Of a stretch of 64,000 bases of DNA, positions 9,556 through 19,448 are shown one piece after another. The translations under genes and the position numbers were made by a program. Under the pieces are notes generated by a model. The model did no database searches and was not told the origin of the DNA. It saw only the letters and a program-made list of their open reading frames with translations. Source of the stretch: JAUIKM01 sp964445695 (GTDB lineage: Bacteria > Bacteroidota > Ignavibacteria > Kapaibacteriales > UBA7675); NCBI GenBank assembly GCA_964445695.1, contig CAYULF010000018.1, positions 1-64,000 of the forward strand. The letters run 5' to 3'. Each line of letters starts with the position of its first letter. The stretch's first letter is position 1.

Positions 9556-10779
9556 ATGAAACACGTTTACCTCGTTTGCCTTTTTGCGCTGCTGTCCGGC
9601 GCACTGATTACCCCCAAAGCCGTCGCACAGGACGAGCAACCCGTCGCCAACGAAACCTCGGTAGCGCTCACGCGACTGCTGGCGCGCGACATTTTTGAGC
9701 TCAACAGCATTCCATTCCTGGAACCGCTCGTCATTGCCGCGAACGCCTCTACAAACGCAGGTTTCTTCCGCAATGCCTGGATTCCCAAAGAGGACACCCT
9801 GTACTTCCGCTTCAGCGTGGTGGGCATGGGCGGCCTGGTGGGCGACAACCGGCAGTACTACAACCCCAATCTGCCGACCGATACCACGGGTGTGGCCTCC
9901 AGCGGCGAGGCGATCGACGCCATCTACGCCCAGCTGCTGTTGATTTTCCAGCGCGGCATTGAAACCGATAACATCAATCTGCCGGACCAGGCGGCAACCA
10001 TTTTTGGCCCGACCGAACGCGCGGTGTTCGACATTCCGACCGAGTATCTGCTGGAGGAAATTCGCAAAAACGCAATCTACGTGATCCTGCCGCAGGCCGC
10101 CAAGGACAACATCGACGCGGCCATCGAATCGCTCCCGGAGCAACAAACCCTGCCGGGCGGAGCCGATATGAGCGTGATTGCCGCGGCTGTTCCCCAGCTG
10201 GAAATCGGCGCTCTCTGGGGTACCGAACTGCTGCTGCGTTATATCCCGCCCGTGCGCTTTGACGACAACGTCGGCGACATCACATTCTTTGGCGCGGCGG
10301 TGCGCCATTCCATTTCGCAGTACTTCGGCGACGCGCCGCCTTTTGACCTGGCGATTCAGGGCGCATACCAGACCACGTCCATCGAAAACACGATCGGCGT
10401 AACGGAAGCCAAACTGCAGGCCGATGCCGACATCTTCAATGTTAACATTCACGCCAGTAAAACATGGGACGGCTTTACGGCTTATTCCGGCCTGTCATTC
10501 GAGCGCATTGAAGTTAACACCGACTACACCTACGCACTCCCGTTCGAAACGCAAATTGCACTTAACCTGCTGAAAGAAACCGGCCCGGGACAGTACGAAG
10601 TTGTTCTGCCCGATTACCCCGGCGATACAGCGCCACAGACCAGCAGCGTGACCCTGGAAGACAACAACCTGAAGTTTATTGCCGGCATGATGTACACGTT
10701 TGACCCCGTGAGTATCTTTGTCGACTACAGCTTCAGCGAGTTTAACATTATCTCCGGCGGCTTGATGGTGTCCTTCTGA
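9556..10779 (+). CDS. Outer-membrane beta-barrel protein, DUF6588-like
   Basis: A 407-residue exported protein. The signal peptide MKHVYLVCLFALLSGALI ends at AVAQDE. The C-terminal half has alternating aromatic/polar strands (FFGAAVRHSISQYF, FDLAIQGAYQTTS, WDGFTAYSGLSFE, FIAGMMYTFDPVSIFVDYSF) and ends in phenylalanine, as outer-membrane barrels do. The order of a barrel segment, a 'gaaVrHsisqyf' strand and a following 'PFDLaiqgayqt' strand recalls DUF6588 proteins of Bacteroidota. That match is from memory and moderate. The function is unknown. The frame extends further upstream, but the ATG at 9556 places the signal peptide at the N-terminus. It is single-gene with its own terminator at 10803. 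Confidence 0.75.
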   Translation: MKHVYLVCLFALLSGALITPKAVAQDEQPVANETSVALTRLLARDIFELNSIPFLEPLVIAANASTNAGFFRNAWIPKEDTLYFRFSVVGMGGLVGDNRQYYNPNLPTDTTGVASSGEAIDAIYAQLLLIFQRGIETDNINLPDQAATIFGPTERAVFDIPTEYLLEEIRKNAIYVILPQAAKDNIDAAIESLPEQQTLPGGADMSVIAAAVPQLEIGALWGTELLLRYIPPVRFDDNVGDITFFGAAVRHSISQYFGDAPPFDLAIQGAYQTTSIENTIGVTEAKLQADADIFNVNIHASKTWDGFTAYSGLSFERIEVNTDYTYALPFETQIALNLLKETGPGQYEVVLPDYPGDTAPQTSSVTLEDNNLKFIAGMMYTFDPVSIFVDYSFSEFNIISGGLMVSF

Positions 10780-10802
10780 CGCAGACCGAGCTTAAAACAC
10801 CA

Positions 10803-10848
10803 ACACCGCATGCGACGCATTCAGATGCGACATGCGGTGTTTTTTTTG
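10803..10848 (+). terminator. Rho-independent terminator of the barrel-protein gene
   Basis: Arms ACACCGCATG and CATGCGGTGT pair perfectly. An inner stem CGCAT/ATGCG caps the structure, and eight T residues follow. On the opposite strand the T-run is weak, so it serves mainly the plus strand. Confidence 0.9.
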
Positions 10849-11049
10849 TTCAACTCACAACCTGGCGCCTGCACACCTGGAGGCGGACTCTGCGGCGGCA
10901 AACTCCACAATCACCGACGAACATTATCCTCAGGAGAGCCTGAGGGCGAAGCAAATGCGAGCACTCAAAGCGATCTTAAACAGCCTTTTAAACCCAGCCA
11001 AATCCATCTTGTTTGTCAGCGGGAGTTAAACAACAAGGCGCGCAATCTG

Positions 11050-12726
11050 TCACCAGCTTTCTCGGCGCATTTCCTTGATTGCGTTAATCAGCCCATTGGT
11101 CGAGGAATCGTGAGATTCGACGGGGTCATCGTCCTCAAGTTCGGGCAGGATTCTTTTGGCGAGTTGTTTTCCGAGTTCAACGCCCCACTGATCAAAAGAG
11201 TTAACATTCCAGATGACGCCCTGCACAAAAATCTTGTGCTCGTACAAGGCTATAAGCGAGCCGAGCGTCTGCGGATCAAGCTTGCGACACACGACACTTG
11301 TTGTCGGACGGTTGCCGTCAAAACTGCGATGTGAAGCCAGCGCTTCAGCCAGATGTTCGGCCATTCCCTGTGCGCGCATCTCCGCCAGCGCCTCGTGACG
11401 CGTCTTGCCTTTCATTAACGCTTCCGTCTGCGCCAGGAAATTGGCGAGCAGTTTTTCGTGGTGATCGCCCAGTGGATTTTGTGAAACGGAAGGAACAATA
11501 AAGTCGGCCGGAATTAAACGCGTTCCCTGGTGAATGAGTTGATAAAAAGCGTGCTGGCCATTTGTGCCGGGCTCGCCCCAGATAACGGGTCCGGTAGGCC
11601 ACTTAACATCCGCGCCGTTCTTTTGCACCGACTTGCCGTTACTTTCCATGTCGGCCTGTTGAAGGTAGGAGGGCAGCAGGGACAGGTAATCATCGTAGGG
11701 TAAAACAGCGTGTGTTTCCGCGCCGTAAAAGTTAACATACCAGACGGATAAAAGCGCCAGTAAAACAGGCAGATTGCGCTCAAAAGGCTCGCGCCGGAAG
11801 TGCTCATCCATGCGGTACGCGCCCTCCAGCAGTTGATCAAAACGCTCGTAGCCAATGCTGATGGCGATGGGCAGACCGATGGCGCTCCAGAGCGAATAAC
11901 GACCGCCGACCCAATCCCAGAATTCAAACATGCGCTCCGCCGGGATGCCGAATGCCTCAACGCCGGCCGTATTGGTTGAAAGCGCCGCAAAATGCTGCGC
12001 CACCGCGCTTTCAGGCGCACCGCTTTCCAGAAACCAGTGACGAATGCTGAATGCGTTTGTCATTGTCTCCTGTGTGGTGAATGTTTTAGACGCAATTAAC
12101 ACAAGCGTGCTTTCCGGCTTGCAAAGCCGCAGCGTTTCCATCAGGTCGGTGGCGTCGACATTGGACACAAAATGCATGTTCAGACTGCGGTCTCCGTAGG
12201 CTTTGAGCGCACGGCACACCATTTTAGGGCCCAGGTCAGAGCCGCCGATGCCGATGTTAACAACATCGGTAAACTTGTCGCCGCGGTACCCGCTTAACGC
12301 ACCGCTGCGGACGCCTTCGGCGAAATTGCGCATGCGCTGCTGCACGGCTTTAACGTCCGGCATGACATCGCGACCGTCGACGTTAATCGGCCGGTCGGAG
12401 CGATTTCTGAGCGCGGTGTGTAACACGGACCGCTGTTCGGTATTGTTAATGGGAGCGCCGGCGAACATCGCATCGCGCCATTCTTCGACGCGGCATTCAC
12501 GCGCCAGTGCACACAGGAGCGCGAGCGTTTGATTGTCGATCAGATTCTTGGAGAGATCGACGAGGATATCGTCAAACTGAAATGCAAAGCGGTCAAAGCG
12601 GTCGGGATCGAGAGCGAACTGTTCGCGCAGCACAAAACTACGCATGACTTCGCGGTGCGTGGACAGGCTGTTCCAGGCGGGCAGAGTGTTAAGCGGTGAA
12701 ATCGGCGCTTTGGTAATTTCGCTCAT
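11050..12726 (-). CDS. pgi: Glucose-6-phosphate isomerase
   Basis: A 558-residue enzyme interconverting glucose-6-phosphate and fructose-6-phosphate in glycolysis and gluconeogenesis. Visible signatures are the phosphate loop NIGIGGSDLGPKMV (157-170), SKTFTTQET near 213-221, VGGRYSLWSAIGLP (273-286), the catalytic glutamate E385 in WGEPGTNGQHAF, the ring-opening histidine H399 in LIHQGTR, and SFDQWGVELGK with its catalytic lysine near 525. The length matches the long bacterial/eukaryotic PGI type. The ATG at 12726 has GGAGAG about 6 nt upstream. The gene converges on the barrel-protein gene and diverges from the OmpA gene. Confidence 0.97.
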   Translation of the reverse strand: MSEITKAPISPLNTLPAWNSLSTHREVMRSFVLREQFALDPDRFDRFAFQFDDILVDLSKNLIDNQTLALLCALARECRVEEWRDAMFAGAPINNTEQRSVLHTALRNRSDRPINVDGRDVMPDVKAVQQRMRNFAEGVRSGALSGYRGDKFTDVVNIGIGGSDLGPKMVCRALKAYGDRSLNMHFVSNVDATDLMETLRLCKPESTLVLIASKTFTTQETMTNAFSIRHWFLESGAPESAVAQHFAALSTNTAGVEAFGIPAERMFEFWDWVGGRYSLWSAIGLPIAISIGYERFDQLLEGAYRMDEHFRREPFERNLPVLLALLSVWYVNFYGAETHAVLPYDDYLSLLPSYLQQADMESNGKSVQKNGADVKWPTGPVIWGEPGTNGQHAFYQLIHQGTRLIPADFIVPSVSQNPLGDHHEKLLANFLAQTEALMKGKTRHEALAEMRAQGMAEHLAEALASHRSFDGNRPTTSVVCRKLDPQTLGSLIALYEHKIFVQGVIWNVNSFDQWGVELGKQLAKRILPELEDDDPVESHDSSTNGLINAIKEMRRESW

Positions 12727-12898
12727 GGGTGCTCTCCATTTTCTTAAGTTAGCAATTGTTGCTGCGCAAATTTACATCTTTTCACGCGGGAAGGCCAAAC
12801 CGGGAATCAGACATTTTCAACGGCGCTCCCGCCGGGCAAATTTCTGCGACGCGGCCCGAAACGCCAGGCACACACAACACAATTCCAGATACGCAGGT

Positions 12899-14611
12899 AT
12901 GCAGACTCCCCCCCCCAGCCCTGTTTGCTGTCATGCAGCACACCGCATTCACTTTGTGCTCGCGTTTACAGCCCTTTGCTGTTGTTTCATGGTCAATCCG
13001 ATAGCCGGCCAGGCACAGACCGACAGCACCACCGTCAAGAGCGCACCGCCGCCGATTGGTGAGCAGACGCAACCGCTCGCACGCCGCATGGAACGCAGCG
13101 GCATCTATCCGGACGGTCGGCTGCAGATCGGCATCGCCGGCATGAGCAACAAGTATTTCGGTGAGTATTCAGACAATCTGGTCGGCGTGGGCGGGCAGCT
13201 TTCGACGCGCTATCAATTCCCCGTCGTTCCTGAGATTTCGCTGGGCGCCAATGTTTCGCACCATCTGCTGCGCTACAAACGGCGCTACCGCCAGCGCTTC
13301 GGCATTGATTTTGAGCGGCAGTTCCCCGACGCCGACTTTCCCGGCATAGCCGATTCCAGTGTTATACGCACAACCAGCGTCACGACGGCCGAGGGGCTGC
13401 TCGTGCTCAATTTGTTTCCGCGCAATCGCCTGAACTACTATCTCTACGGCGGCTATGCGATCATGTCGTTTTCACCGGACGACATCGAGGAAGATGAGCT
13501 GGACGGCAACGGCAAAAAGGTGCACTATCCGGAGTGGCGCGATCAGAGCGAGTTTGACTACCATTTTGTGGGCGGGCTGGGCATCGACTTTTTTGTGACG
13601 CGCGACTTTGCCGTCGGCATCTCGGGCGGTTATCACTTAACCGACACGGACCTGCTGGACGGTTATGCTCTGTTAAACAGAGGCGTGCCGTCGGAACTCG
13701 ATGGTTATGCCGAGTTCGGCATGCGTTTTTCCTACTTTCTGTTTGGCGACAACGACCGCGACAACGACGGAATTCCCAACGACCGCGAAGAAGAACTCGG
13801 CACCGACCCATATCACGCCGATACGGACCGCGACGGCGTTGACGACTTCGACGAAATTGAGGTCTACGGCAGCAATCCTTTTTCAGCCGACTCCGACGGC
13901 GACGGGCTGACGGATTTCGACGAGGCAGTGACGTACAATACCGACCCGTTCAGCGTCGATTCCGACGGCGACGGGCTGACGGATTTCGACGAAGTTAAAC
14001 AGAGCTACAGCAACCCACTGCTGGCCGATTCCGACGGCGACGGGCTGGACGACCCGACCGAAATTGCACGCGGCTCCGACCCACTGAACGGCGACTCCGA
14101 CGGCGACGGTATCCTGGATGCCGAAGACGACTGCCCGCGTCTGGTTGGTGTTCCGGAATACAACGGCTGTCCGCCACGCGAAAAAGCGCCCGAGCCGGAA
14201 ACGCGCATCGAGTACATACGCGATACGGTGGTTGTGACGCGCACCGTAACAAAGATCGAAAAGGGGCAATCCTACACGCCTTACGGGATCAACTTCAAAA
14301 GCGGCAAAGCAGACATTTCGGTCGAAGCGGAAATCATTCTCGACGACGTGGCCACCTGGCTGCGCGAGAATGCAGACATCGTGGTGGAAATTCGCGGCCA
14401 TACGGATGCGGACGGACCGGGCGAGCTCAACAAACGTCTGAGCCGCGAACGCGCCGAGTCGGTACGTGCATATCTCATCTCACAGGGCATCGACGGCGTT
14501 CGACTTTCCGCCCGCGGTTTCGGCGAACAGGAACCCGTCGACGGCAACGAAACGGAAAAAGGCAAGGCGCGCAACAGACGCATCGAATTCTACGTCAAGG
14601 ACAAGAACTGA
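12899..14611 (+). CDS. OmpA-family outer-membrane protein with thrombospondin type-3 repeats
   Basis: A 570-residue OprF-like protein. After the signal peptide (cleavage near AGQAQTD), residues of about 50-280 form a predicted beta-barrel. About five calcium-binding TSP3 repeats with the DSDGDGLTDFDE pattern follow at about 285-410, then the link DDCPRLVGVPEYNGCP. The C-terminal OmpA domain (about 455-570) carries INFKSGKADI, IEIRGHTDADG-like sequence (here VVEIRGHTDADG) and RLSRERAESVRAYL, which bind peptidoglycan diaminopimelate. It ties the outer membrane to the cell wall. The frame is open upstream into pgi, but the ATG at 12899 is preceded by GCAGG and places the signal peptide correctly. 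No terminator is evident before the convergent gene. Confidence 0.9.
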   Translation: MQTPPPSPVCCHAAHRIHFVLAFTALCCCFMVNPIAGQAQTDSTTVKSAPPPIGEQTQPLARRMERSGIYPDGRLQIGIAGMSNKYFGEYSDNLVGVGGQLSTRYQFPVVPEISLGANVSHHLLRYKRRYRQRFGIDFERQFPDADFPGIADSSVIRTTSVTTAEGLLVLNLFPRNRLNYYLYGGYAIMSFSPDDIEEDELDGNGKKVHYPEWRDQSEFDYHFVGGLGIDFFVTRDFAVGISGGYHLTDTDLLDGYALLNRGVPSELDGYAEFGMRFSYFLFGDNDRDNDGIPNDREEELGTDPYHADTDRDGVDDFDEIEVYGSNPFSADSDGDGLTDFDEAVTYNTDPFSVDSDGDGLTDFDEVKQSYSNPLLADSDGDGLDDPTEIARGSDPLNGDSDGDGILDAEDDCPRLVGVPEYNGCPPREKAPEPETRIEYIRDTVVVTRTVTKIEKGQSYTPYGINFKSGKADISVEAEIILDDVATWLRENADIVVEIRGHTDADGPGELNKRLSRERAESVRAYLISQGIDGVRLSARGFGEQEPVDGNETEKGKARNRRIEFYVKDKN

Positions 14612-14767
14612 TTCCGAGGAAGGAACTCAAAACGTTAACACATCAGCGCCCCTATGCAGCCGGGCATGGTGCAGTGCTGCGCGCGGCAGAATTACTGCGT
14701 TAACTGCAAATGCTGCACTCGCCGGCACGCTGATCGCGCCGGACTCAGTGCGTTAACCGGCGAGTTT

Positions 14768-16975
14768 TCAGTTGAGCAACTCCATGACTTCTGAAGTTGT
14801 CGTCACCGGCGCATTGCAGGAGAAGTTACGGCAGACGTAGACGGTCGGTTCGCCGTCGATGCTCGACTGCATCTCAGTGAATTCGGCCAGCGTGTTTAAT
14901 CGTTTGTCAACCGTACCGTCTTCAACTCGCAGCAGAACCACCTTATTGGGAATGTAGGGCTCGCGAATTGCCTGAATCATTTTGTCTGCACGCTCATCGC
15001 GTTTGTTAACGACCAGCACGATTTCATAGGACGGGCCAACGGCAAACTCAAAACCCGCCAGGTACATGCAATAGGCGGAAGGCGCGCGGCGCACCGCTTC
15101 GGCAAATGCCTTGCCGATCTGACGCGATTTTTTCTCCAGGTCAATCTTACCGGTTAAACGCGCCAGACGCAGCATGTTAAGTTTGGCCACTGAATTCGCC
15201 GAGGGCGTAACGCCGTCGTGCAGTTTTTTCTGGCGGGTAAGGACGTCGGTCGTCTGCGCGGCGGAAGTATACAGTCCGCCGTCTTCCGCGTCCCAGAAGT
15301 CTTCCACCAGACGATCCGTCAGTTGCAGAGCCGACTCAAGGTATTTAAGCTCAAAGGTCGTCTCGTAGAGTTCTATCAATCCCCAGGTCAGGTGCGTGTA
15401 GTCTTCAGCCACGGGTAGTATGCCGGCTTCGCCTTCGCGAAAACGGTGCAGCAGACGTCCGTCGCCGGCCTGCAGGTGCGACATGATAAAACTCGCTGCC
15501 TTTTCACCGGCCGCGGTTAACTCCGGATTGTTAAACACCCGGCCGGCGCGCGCATAGGCCGCAATCATCAGGCCGTTCCAGTCTGTTAATATTTTGTCGT
15601 CCAACGAGGGGCGCTCGCGTTCAAGGCGTTTTTTGAGCAGTATTTGCCGGGCTTGTTCAAGCTTTTCCGTGAACTCATCCGAGCTGGTTTTCATGTCGTT
15701 GGCAAACTGTGCGGGGGATTGCCGGCCGTGTAAAATCGCAACTCGATCGCCTTTTTCGTTGGTCCAGTTGCCGTCCTCTTCAATCTGGTAGTATTGTTTA
15801 ACCACCGTCGCCAGTTCAGGCGACAGCGCCGCATCAATTTCGGCCGTGGTCCAGGTGTAGTATTTTCCTTCGACGCCTTCGCTCACCGCATTTTCGGCGG
15901 AATAAAATCCGCCTTCGGGCGAAGTCAGGTCGCGCTGAACGTAGGTGAAAATTTCCTCGGCTGTTTGTTTGAATTCGGCTTCACCCGTCGCCTCGTATGC
16001 TTCCGTGTAGGTCAGGGCCAGCATGGCCTGGTCGTAGAGCATTTTTTCGAAGTGCGGTATTTTCCACTCGCGATCAACGGTATAGCGATGAAAACCAAAG
16101 CCCAGGTGATCAAACATGCCGCTGTTGCGCATTGTGCGCAGAGAATTGGTCACCATGGCGAGTGCGGTGGAATCGCCGCTGCGCTTCCAGTTGCGCAGCA
16201 GAAAGATGTGGTCGTTGGCGCGCGGGAATTTGGGCTCGTAACTCATCATACCGTTGGAGCCCATGCGACCGAAACCGCCGTATTGCTCGTCGTAGTTGGC
16301 GGCCAGATCGATCCTCGCGCTGTCGAGAATATCCTCGCCCAATGCTTCGCCGCTTTGGTCTTTGCCGGCCGCCATCAGCCCCTTGGTCAGGGATTCGGCG
16401 TTCTCTATGACGGACTTGCGGTCGGTTTTCCAGAGGTTCGACAGTTTGGGTATCGCTTCCAGCATTCCGAGGCGGTTGCCTTCAGTCTCGCGTGCTATGT
16501 AGGTGTCGGCGTAGAATGGTTTGCCGTCGGGCGTCAGGATGACGTTGAGCGGCCATCCACCGCGGCCGTGCATCATCTGGCAGACCTGCATAAACTGCTC
16601 GTCCAGATCGGGGCGCTCCTCGCGGTCAACTTTGATATTGATAAAATTGGCGTTCATCATCGCGGCGACAGTCGAGTCGCTGAAGGACTCTTCTTCCATT
16701 ACGTGACACCAATGACAGGTGGAATACCCGATCGACACAAAGATCAGCTTGTCTTCTTTTTTAGCGGCTTCAAACGCCTCGTCCCCCCAGGCGTACCAGT
16801 CCACGGGGTTGTAGGCATGCGCCAGCAGATAGGGACTTTTTTCGTTGATCAGGCGGTTGGCCGTCGGTTCGCCGTCGCCTTCACCGGCAAAACGGTCGAT
16901 CAACAGCCAGGCTACGGCAAACGTGACAATGGCGGGCACCACAAATGCCAGGGTTTTCTGTGCGGTTGAGTTCAT
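14768..16975 (-). CDS. Membrane-anchored thioredoxin-domain protein of the DUF255 / YyaL family
   Basis: 735 residues. Residues 9-28 form one transmembrane segment (AFVVPAIVTFAVAWLLIDRF), so the protein probably faces the periplasm. The DUF255 thioredoxin fold follows: NEKSPYLLAHAYNPVDWY, then the redox pair C87-H-W-C90 in STCHWCHVMEEESF, then VDREERPDLD and GRGGWPLNVILTPDG. The rest is the (alpha/alpha)6-barrel, glycosidase-like region shared with human SPATA20 (FEKMLYDQAMLALTYTEAYEAT, DWNGLMIAAYARAG). The tail carries the family-typical VYVCRNFSC. The biochemical role of the family is not established. Most relatives are soluble, so the N-terminal anchor is a notable addition. Confidence 0.9.
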   Translation of the reverse strand: MNSTAQKTLAFVVPAIVTFAVAWLLIDRFAGEGDGEPTANRLINEKSPYLLAHAYNPVDWYAWGDEAFEAAKKEDKLIFVSIGYSTCHWCHVMEEESFSDSTVAAMMNANFINIKVDREERPDLDEQFMQVCQMMHGRGGWPLNVILTPDGKPFYADTYIARETEGNRLGMLEAIPKLSNLWKTDRKSVIENAESLTKGLMAAGKDQSGEALGEDILDSARIDLAANYDEQYGGFGRMGSNGMMSYEPKFPRANDHIFLLRNWKRSGDSTALAMVTNSLRTMRNSGMFDHLGFGFHRYTVDREWKIPHFEKMLYDQAMLALTYTEAYEATGEAEFKQTAEEIFTYVQRDLTSPEGGFYSAENAVSEGVEGKYYTWTTAEIDAALSPELATVVKQYYQIEEDGNWTNEKGDRVAILHGRQSPAQFANDMKTSSDEFTEKLEQARQILLKKRLERERPSLDDKILTDWNGLMIAAYARAGRVFNNPELTAAGEKAASFIMSHLQAGDGRLLHRFREGEAGILPVAEDYTHLTWGLIELYETTFELKYLESALQLTDRLVEDFWDAEDGGLYTSAAQTTDVLTRQKKLHDGVTPSANSVAKLNMLRLARLTGKIDLEKKSRQIGKAFAEAVRRAPSAYCMYLAGFEFAVGPSYEIVLVVNKRDERADKMIQAIREPYIPNKVVLLRVEDGTVDKRLNTLAEFTEMQSSIDGEPTVYVCRNFSCNAPVTTTSEVMELLN

Positions 16976-17390
16976 ACCGGGAAGCGCTCTCTACTGTTTG
17001 AATAAAAAGGACGGTCAGAAACGCGGCATTTTACGCCAGATTGTTTTGACGGACAGCTGCCCAAGTCCACGGCGGTCCTTCCGCGCCGGAACGCTGCATC
17101 TAACACTGCGGGTAAGATGCACAGTTCCCCCGCGACGGCGCAAGCGTAAAAACGCGAACGGTACTGATAAAAGGATGAGCGGGCGGGTTTTCGTGGTTAA
17201 AACGTCGTGGTTTTCATTGTGGTACAGAGCGTTGTGGACTGCCGATCTACCAAAGTTTTATTTCGGCGTGCTTTGATAACCGGATCAAATTGGCGACTTT
17301 GCGGATTCCGGGGATTGCAAACAACCATTCGTAAGCCGAAATACTCTGCCGGAACGGAGTACTGACATCATAAATATTGGCAAAATAATC
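16976..17390. other. Divergent intergenic region
   Basis: 415 bp between two divergent genes. It must hold both promoters. A short inverted repeat (TGCATCT/AGATGCA, 17095-17121) is visible. No gene is supported. Confidence 0.5.
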
Positions 17391-18470
17391 ATGAACATGT
17401 TAAAACTCTCGCTCGTTTTATTATGCTTGTCGGCAATGAATATGTCCGCGCAGACGGACAAAGAAGAAGCCCATGAGCTTGCAACGCAGGCGGTAAGATT
17501 TATGGATGAAGGGAACCCTGAGGAAGCTATTAGGTTGCTGAAGCAGTCCATAGAGCTTGACGATGAAACAATTGACTATCCATACGAACTTTCGCTTGCC
17601 TACTACATAAGCAAAGACTACTCCGCCGCAATTGACGTGCTGGAGGAATTAACGGATCACGACGAAGCCGGCGACAGAATCTGGCAGATGCTCGGCAACT
17701 GCTACGACCTGGACGAACAAAAAGACAAAGCAATAGAGACCTACGAACATGGGCTGGAACTCTTCCCCACATCGGGAATTCTGCACCTGGAACGCGGAAA
17801 CATGGAACTTGCCAACGGCGAATACAACGAAGCCCTCTCCTACTACGAAGCGGGCATTGCAGCGCAACCCGAATTTCCGTCAAACTACTACTGGGCGGCC
17901 AAACTGTTCATGAGTTCCGAGGAAGAAGTCTGGGGCATGATCTATGGCGAGCTGTTTATGAACCTGGAACGCAACAGCGGACGCACGGCGGAAATCAGCA
18001 AAATGCTATACGATACATACAGAAGCGAAATCGACATCACCTCCGACACATCGATGTCGATCGAGTTTTGCAACAGCGTTATTACCGCCGAAGACCTTAT
18101 GGGGGATCTGGAAAATCTCAAACTTCCTTTCTGCATGGTCTACGAGTCGACAATGATCAAGACATTAATTTTTTACGACACAATTACCACAAGTTCGCTG
18201 AATGAAATCAGAACATCATTTGTTGAAAACTATTACAGCATGGGTTACGACGGGACTCATCCGAATATTCTGTTCGAGTATCAAAAAGATCTTGTGAACA
18301 ACGGCCATCTTGAAGCCTATAACTACTGGATACTCATGAAGGGCGAGCCGGACACGTTTGAAGCCTGGCACTTAACAAACGGAGCAAAATGGGATGAATT
18401 TGTCGAGTGGTTCGCCGAAAACCCGATTAAAATCAGTGAATCCAGGAAATTCCACAGAACGCAGTATTGA
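17391..18470 (+). CDS. Secreted tetratricopeptide-repeat protein
   Basis: 359 residues. A signal peptide (MLKLSLVLLCLSAMNMSAQ) is followed by at least four TPR-type helical pairs between about 25 and 165 (AVRFMDEGNPEEAIRLLKQS, SLAYYISKDYSAAIDVLEEL, GNCYDLDEQKDKAIETYEHG, GNMELANGEYNEALSYYEAG). The C-terminal half (about 170-359) is acidic and aromatic and I do not recognise it. TPRs mediate protein-protein contact, and this protein probably acts in the periplasm or at the outer membrane. The gene stands alone, and its codon use looks somewhat more AT-rich than its neighbours. Confidence 0.85.
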   Translation: MNMLKLSLVLLCLSAMNMSAQTDKEEAHELATQAVRFMDEGNPEEAIRLLKQSIELDDETIDYPYELSLAYYISKDYSAAIDVLEELTDHDEAGDRIWQMLGNCYDLDEQKDKAIETYEHGLELFPTSGILHLERGNMELANGEYNEALSYYEAGIAAQPEFPSNYYWAAKLFMSSEEEVWGMIYGELFMNLERNSGRTAEISKMLYDTYRSEIDITSDTSMSIEFCNSVITAEDLMGDLENLKLPFCMVYESTMIKTLIFYDTITTSSLNEIRTSFVENYYSMGYDGTHPNILFEYQKDLVNNGHLEAYNYWILMKGEPDTFEAWHLTNGAKWDEFVEWFAENPIKISESRKFHRTQY

Positions 18471-18823
18471 CGGCACTTCAGCGCTCTATCCAACAGCCAT
18501 TCAATCAGTCAGGAAACTTAACAGTTGATTCATGTCGGTGCGGCGCTAAACCGGAGCCAGACGGACAAGCTGCTGAAGACTTAACAACTCCGGCAAGAGC
18601 GCTTCGCCGCGTGCAAGTACAAACGTCGAACGGTGCAGGCATGGAAGTCTGCGGCTTGCTTTTTCTTTTTGTTCGTCAGCGAGAACGAGGCTAAAAAGTG
18701 ACGAGCCGGTCCGAAGCCGGCGGGCGAGGAAAGTGATTCCAAATTCAGCGGCTGCAGATGCACAGTAGTGGATGCTGAAGTGATGCGGTGTCGTTTTGTG
18801 TGGGCAGGCTGTGTGAAGCAATT

Positions 18824-18925
18824 GATTCAGTAGCCCAGTTGGGAGTTTAATGTTCAAATGAGGAGCGTGCTGTGTTAAACGCCTGATTCGATGGCCGATT
18901 TGGGAGGTTAATGTTCAAATGGGAA
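18824..18925. repeat. Two imperfect direct copies of about 41 bp, 61 bp apart
   Basis: Copies begin at 18824 (GATTCAGTAGCCCAGTTGGG) and 18885 (GATTCGATGGCCGATTTGGG). Both continue with GAG(T/G)TTAATGTTCAAATG. The shared right half is nearly identical. Confidence 0.7.
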
Positions 18926-19260
18926 AGTAGAAGAAATTTGACGCACCTTTGCGTGATCAAGGGGCCCGCCTGCCCCATCGCCCGCCCCGCCGCCACCGCG
19001 AGTTTCAATAGTATTCAGACGCACTCCTCCCACCCTGCTTTAGTGCAGATTTTTTGTGAGGCAAACGTGAGTCCAAACATCACGCTGCGTTGCATGCGGC
19101 GCAGTATGATATGCGCAAGTCTACGTTGAATCCGTAGAACATCCTTGTGTAAAACACTGAACGCAGGTCAAAACGTGGTTAAACGGTCAAGTTTCGCCGC
19201 TGAACGGTCGTGAGTAGATCTACTCAACTTCAAATTGGTTGACATCGGGGCCGACGCCAA

Positions 19261-19371
19261 AAAGCCGGAGATGCGCGCAGCTCCGGCAGCTTCACACCAA
19301 AAGCCGTGCAGCGCCACGCACAGTGACAAACAAAACAGTCATAAAGCCGGAGATGCACAAGCAGCTCAGGC
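19261..19371. repeat. Two imperfect direct copies of about 28 bp, 82 bp apart
   Basis: Copies begin at 19261 and 19343 with AAAGCCGGAGATGC and both continue through GCAGCTC to GGC. No coding role is apparent. Confidence 0.55.
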
Positions 19372-19448
19372 GGTCAGAAGTGCGGGCGCTGAGCCTTGCA
19401 ATAACGGATGCAGTGGATGCCGGTCGAGAGCGATTAAACAAGCGGCAA

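Larger units (their letters stand above)
18471..19448. other. Gene-free spacer of 1 kb with short direct repeats
   Basis: No frame has a supported start or motif. The stretch contains two pairs of imperfect direct repeats, listed separately, and one variant of a recurring T-rich motif near 18664. It separates convergent transcription units (the TPR gene and the flagellar operon), but I see no clean terminator for either. Confidence 0.6.

Noticed and set aside
12644..12898. 85-codon N-terminal extension of the OmpA/TSP3 protein
   Set aside because: It overlaps the start of pgi on the other strand and would bury the signal peptide.
15794..16969. 391-codon plus-strand frame inside the DUF255 gene
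   Set aside because: It is antisense to a gene with clear motifs, shows no family features and has no ribosome-binding site.
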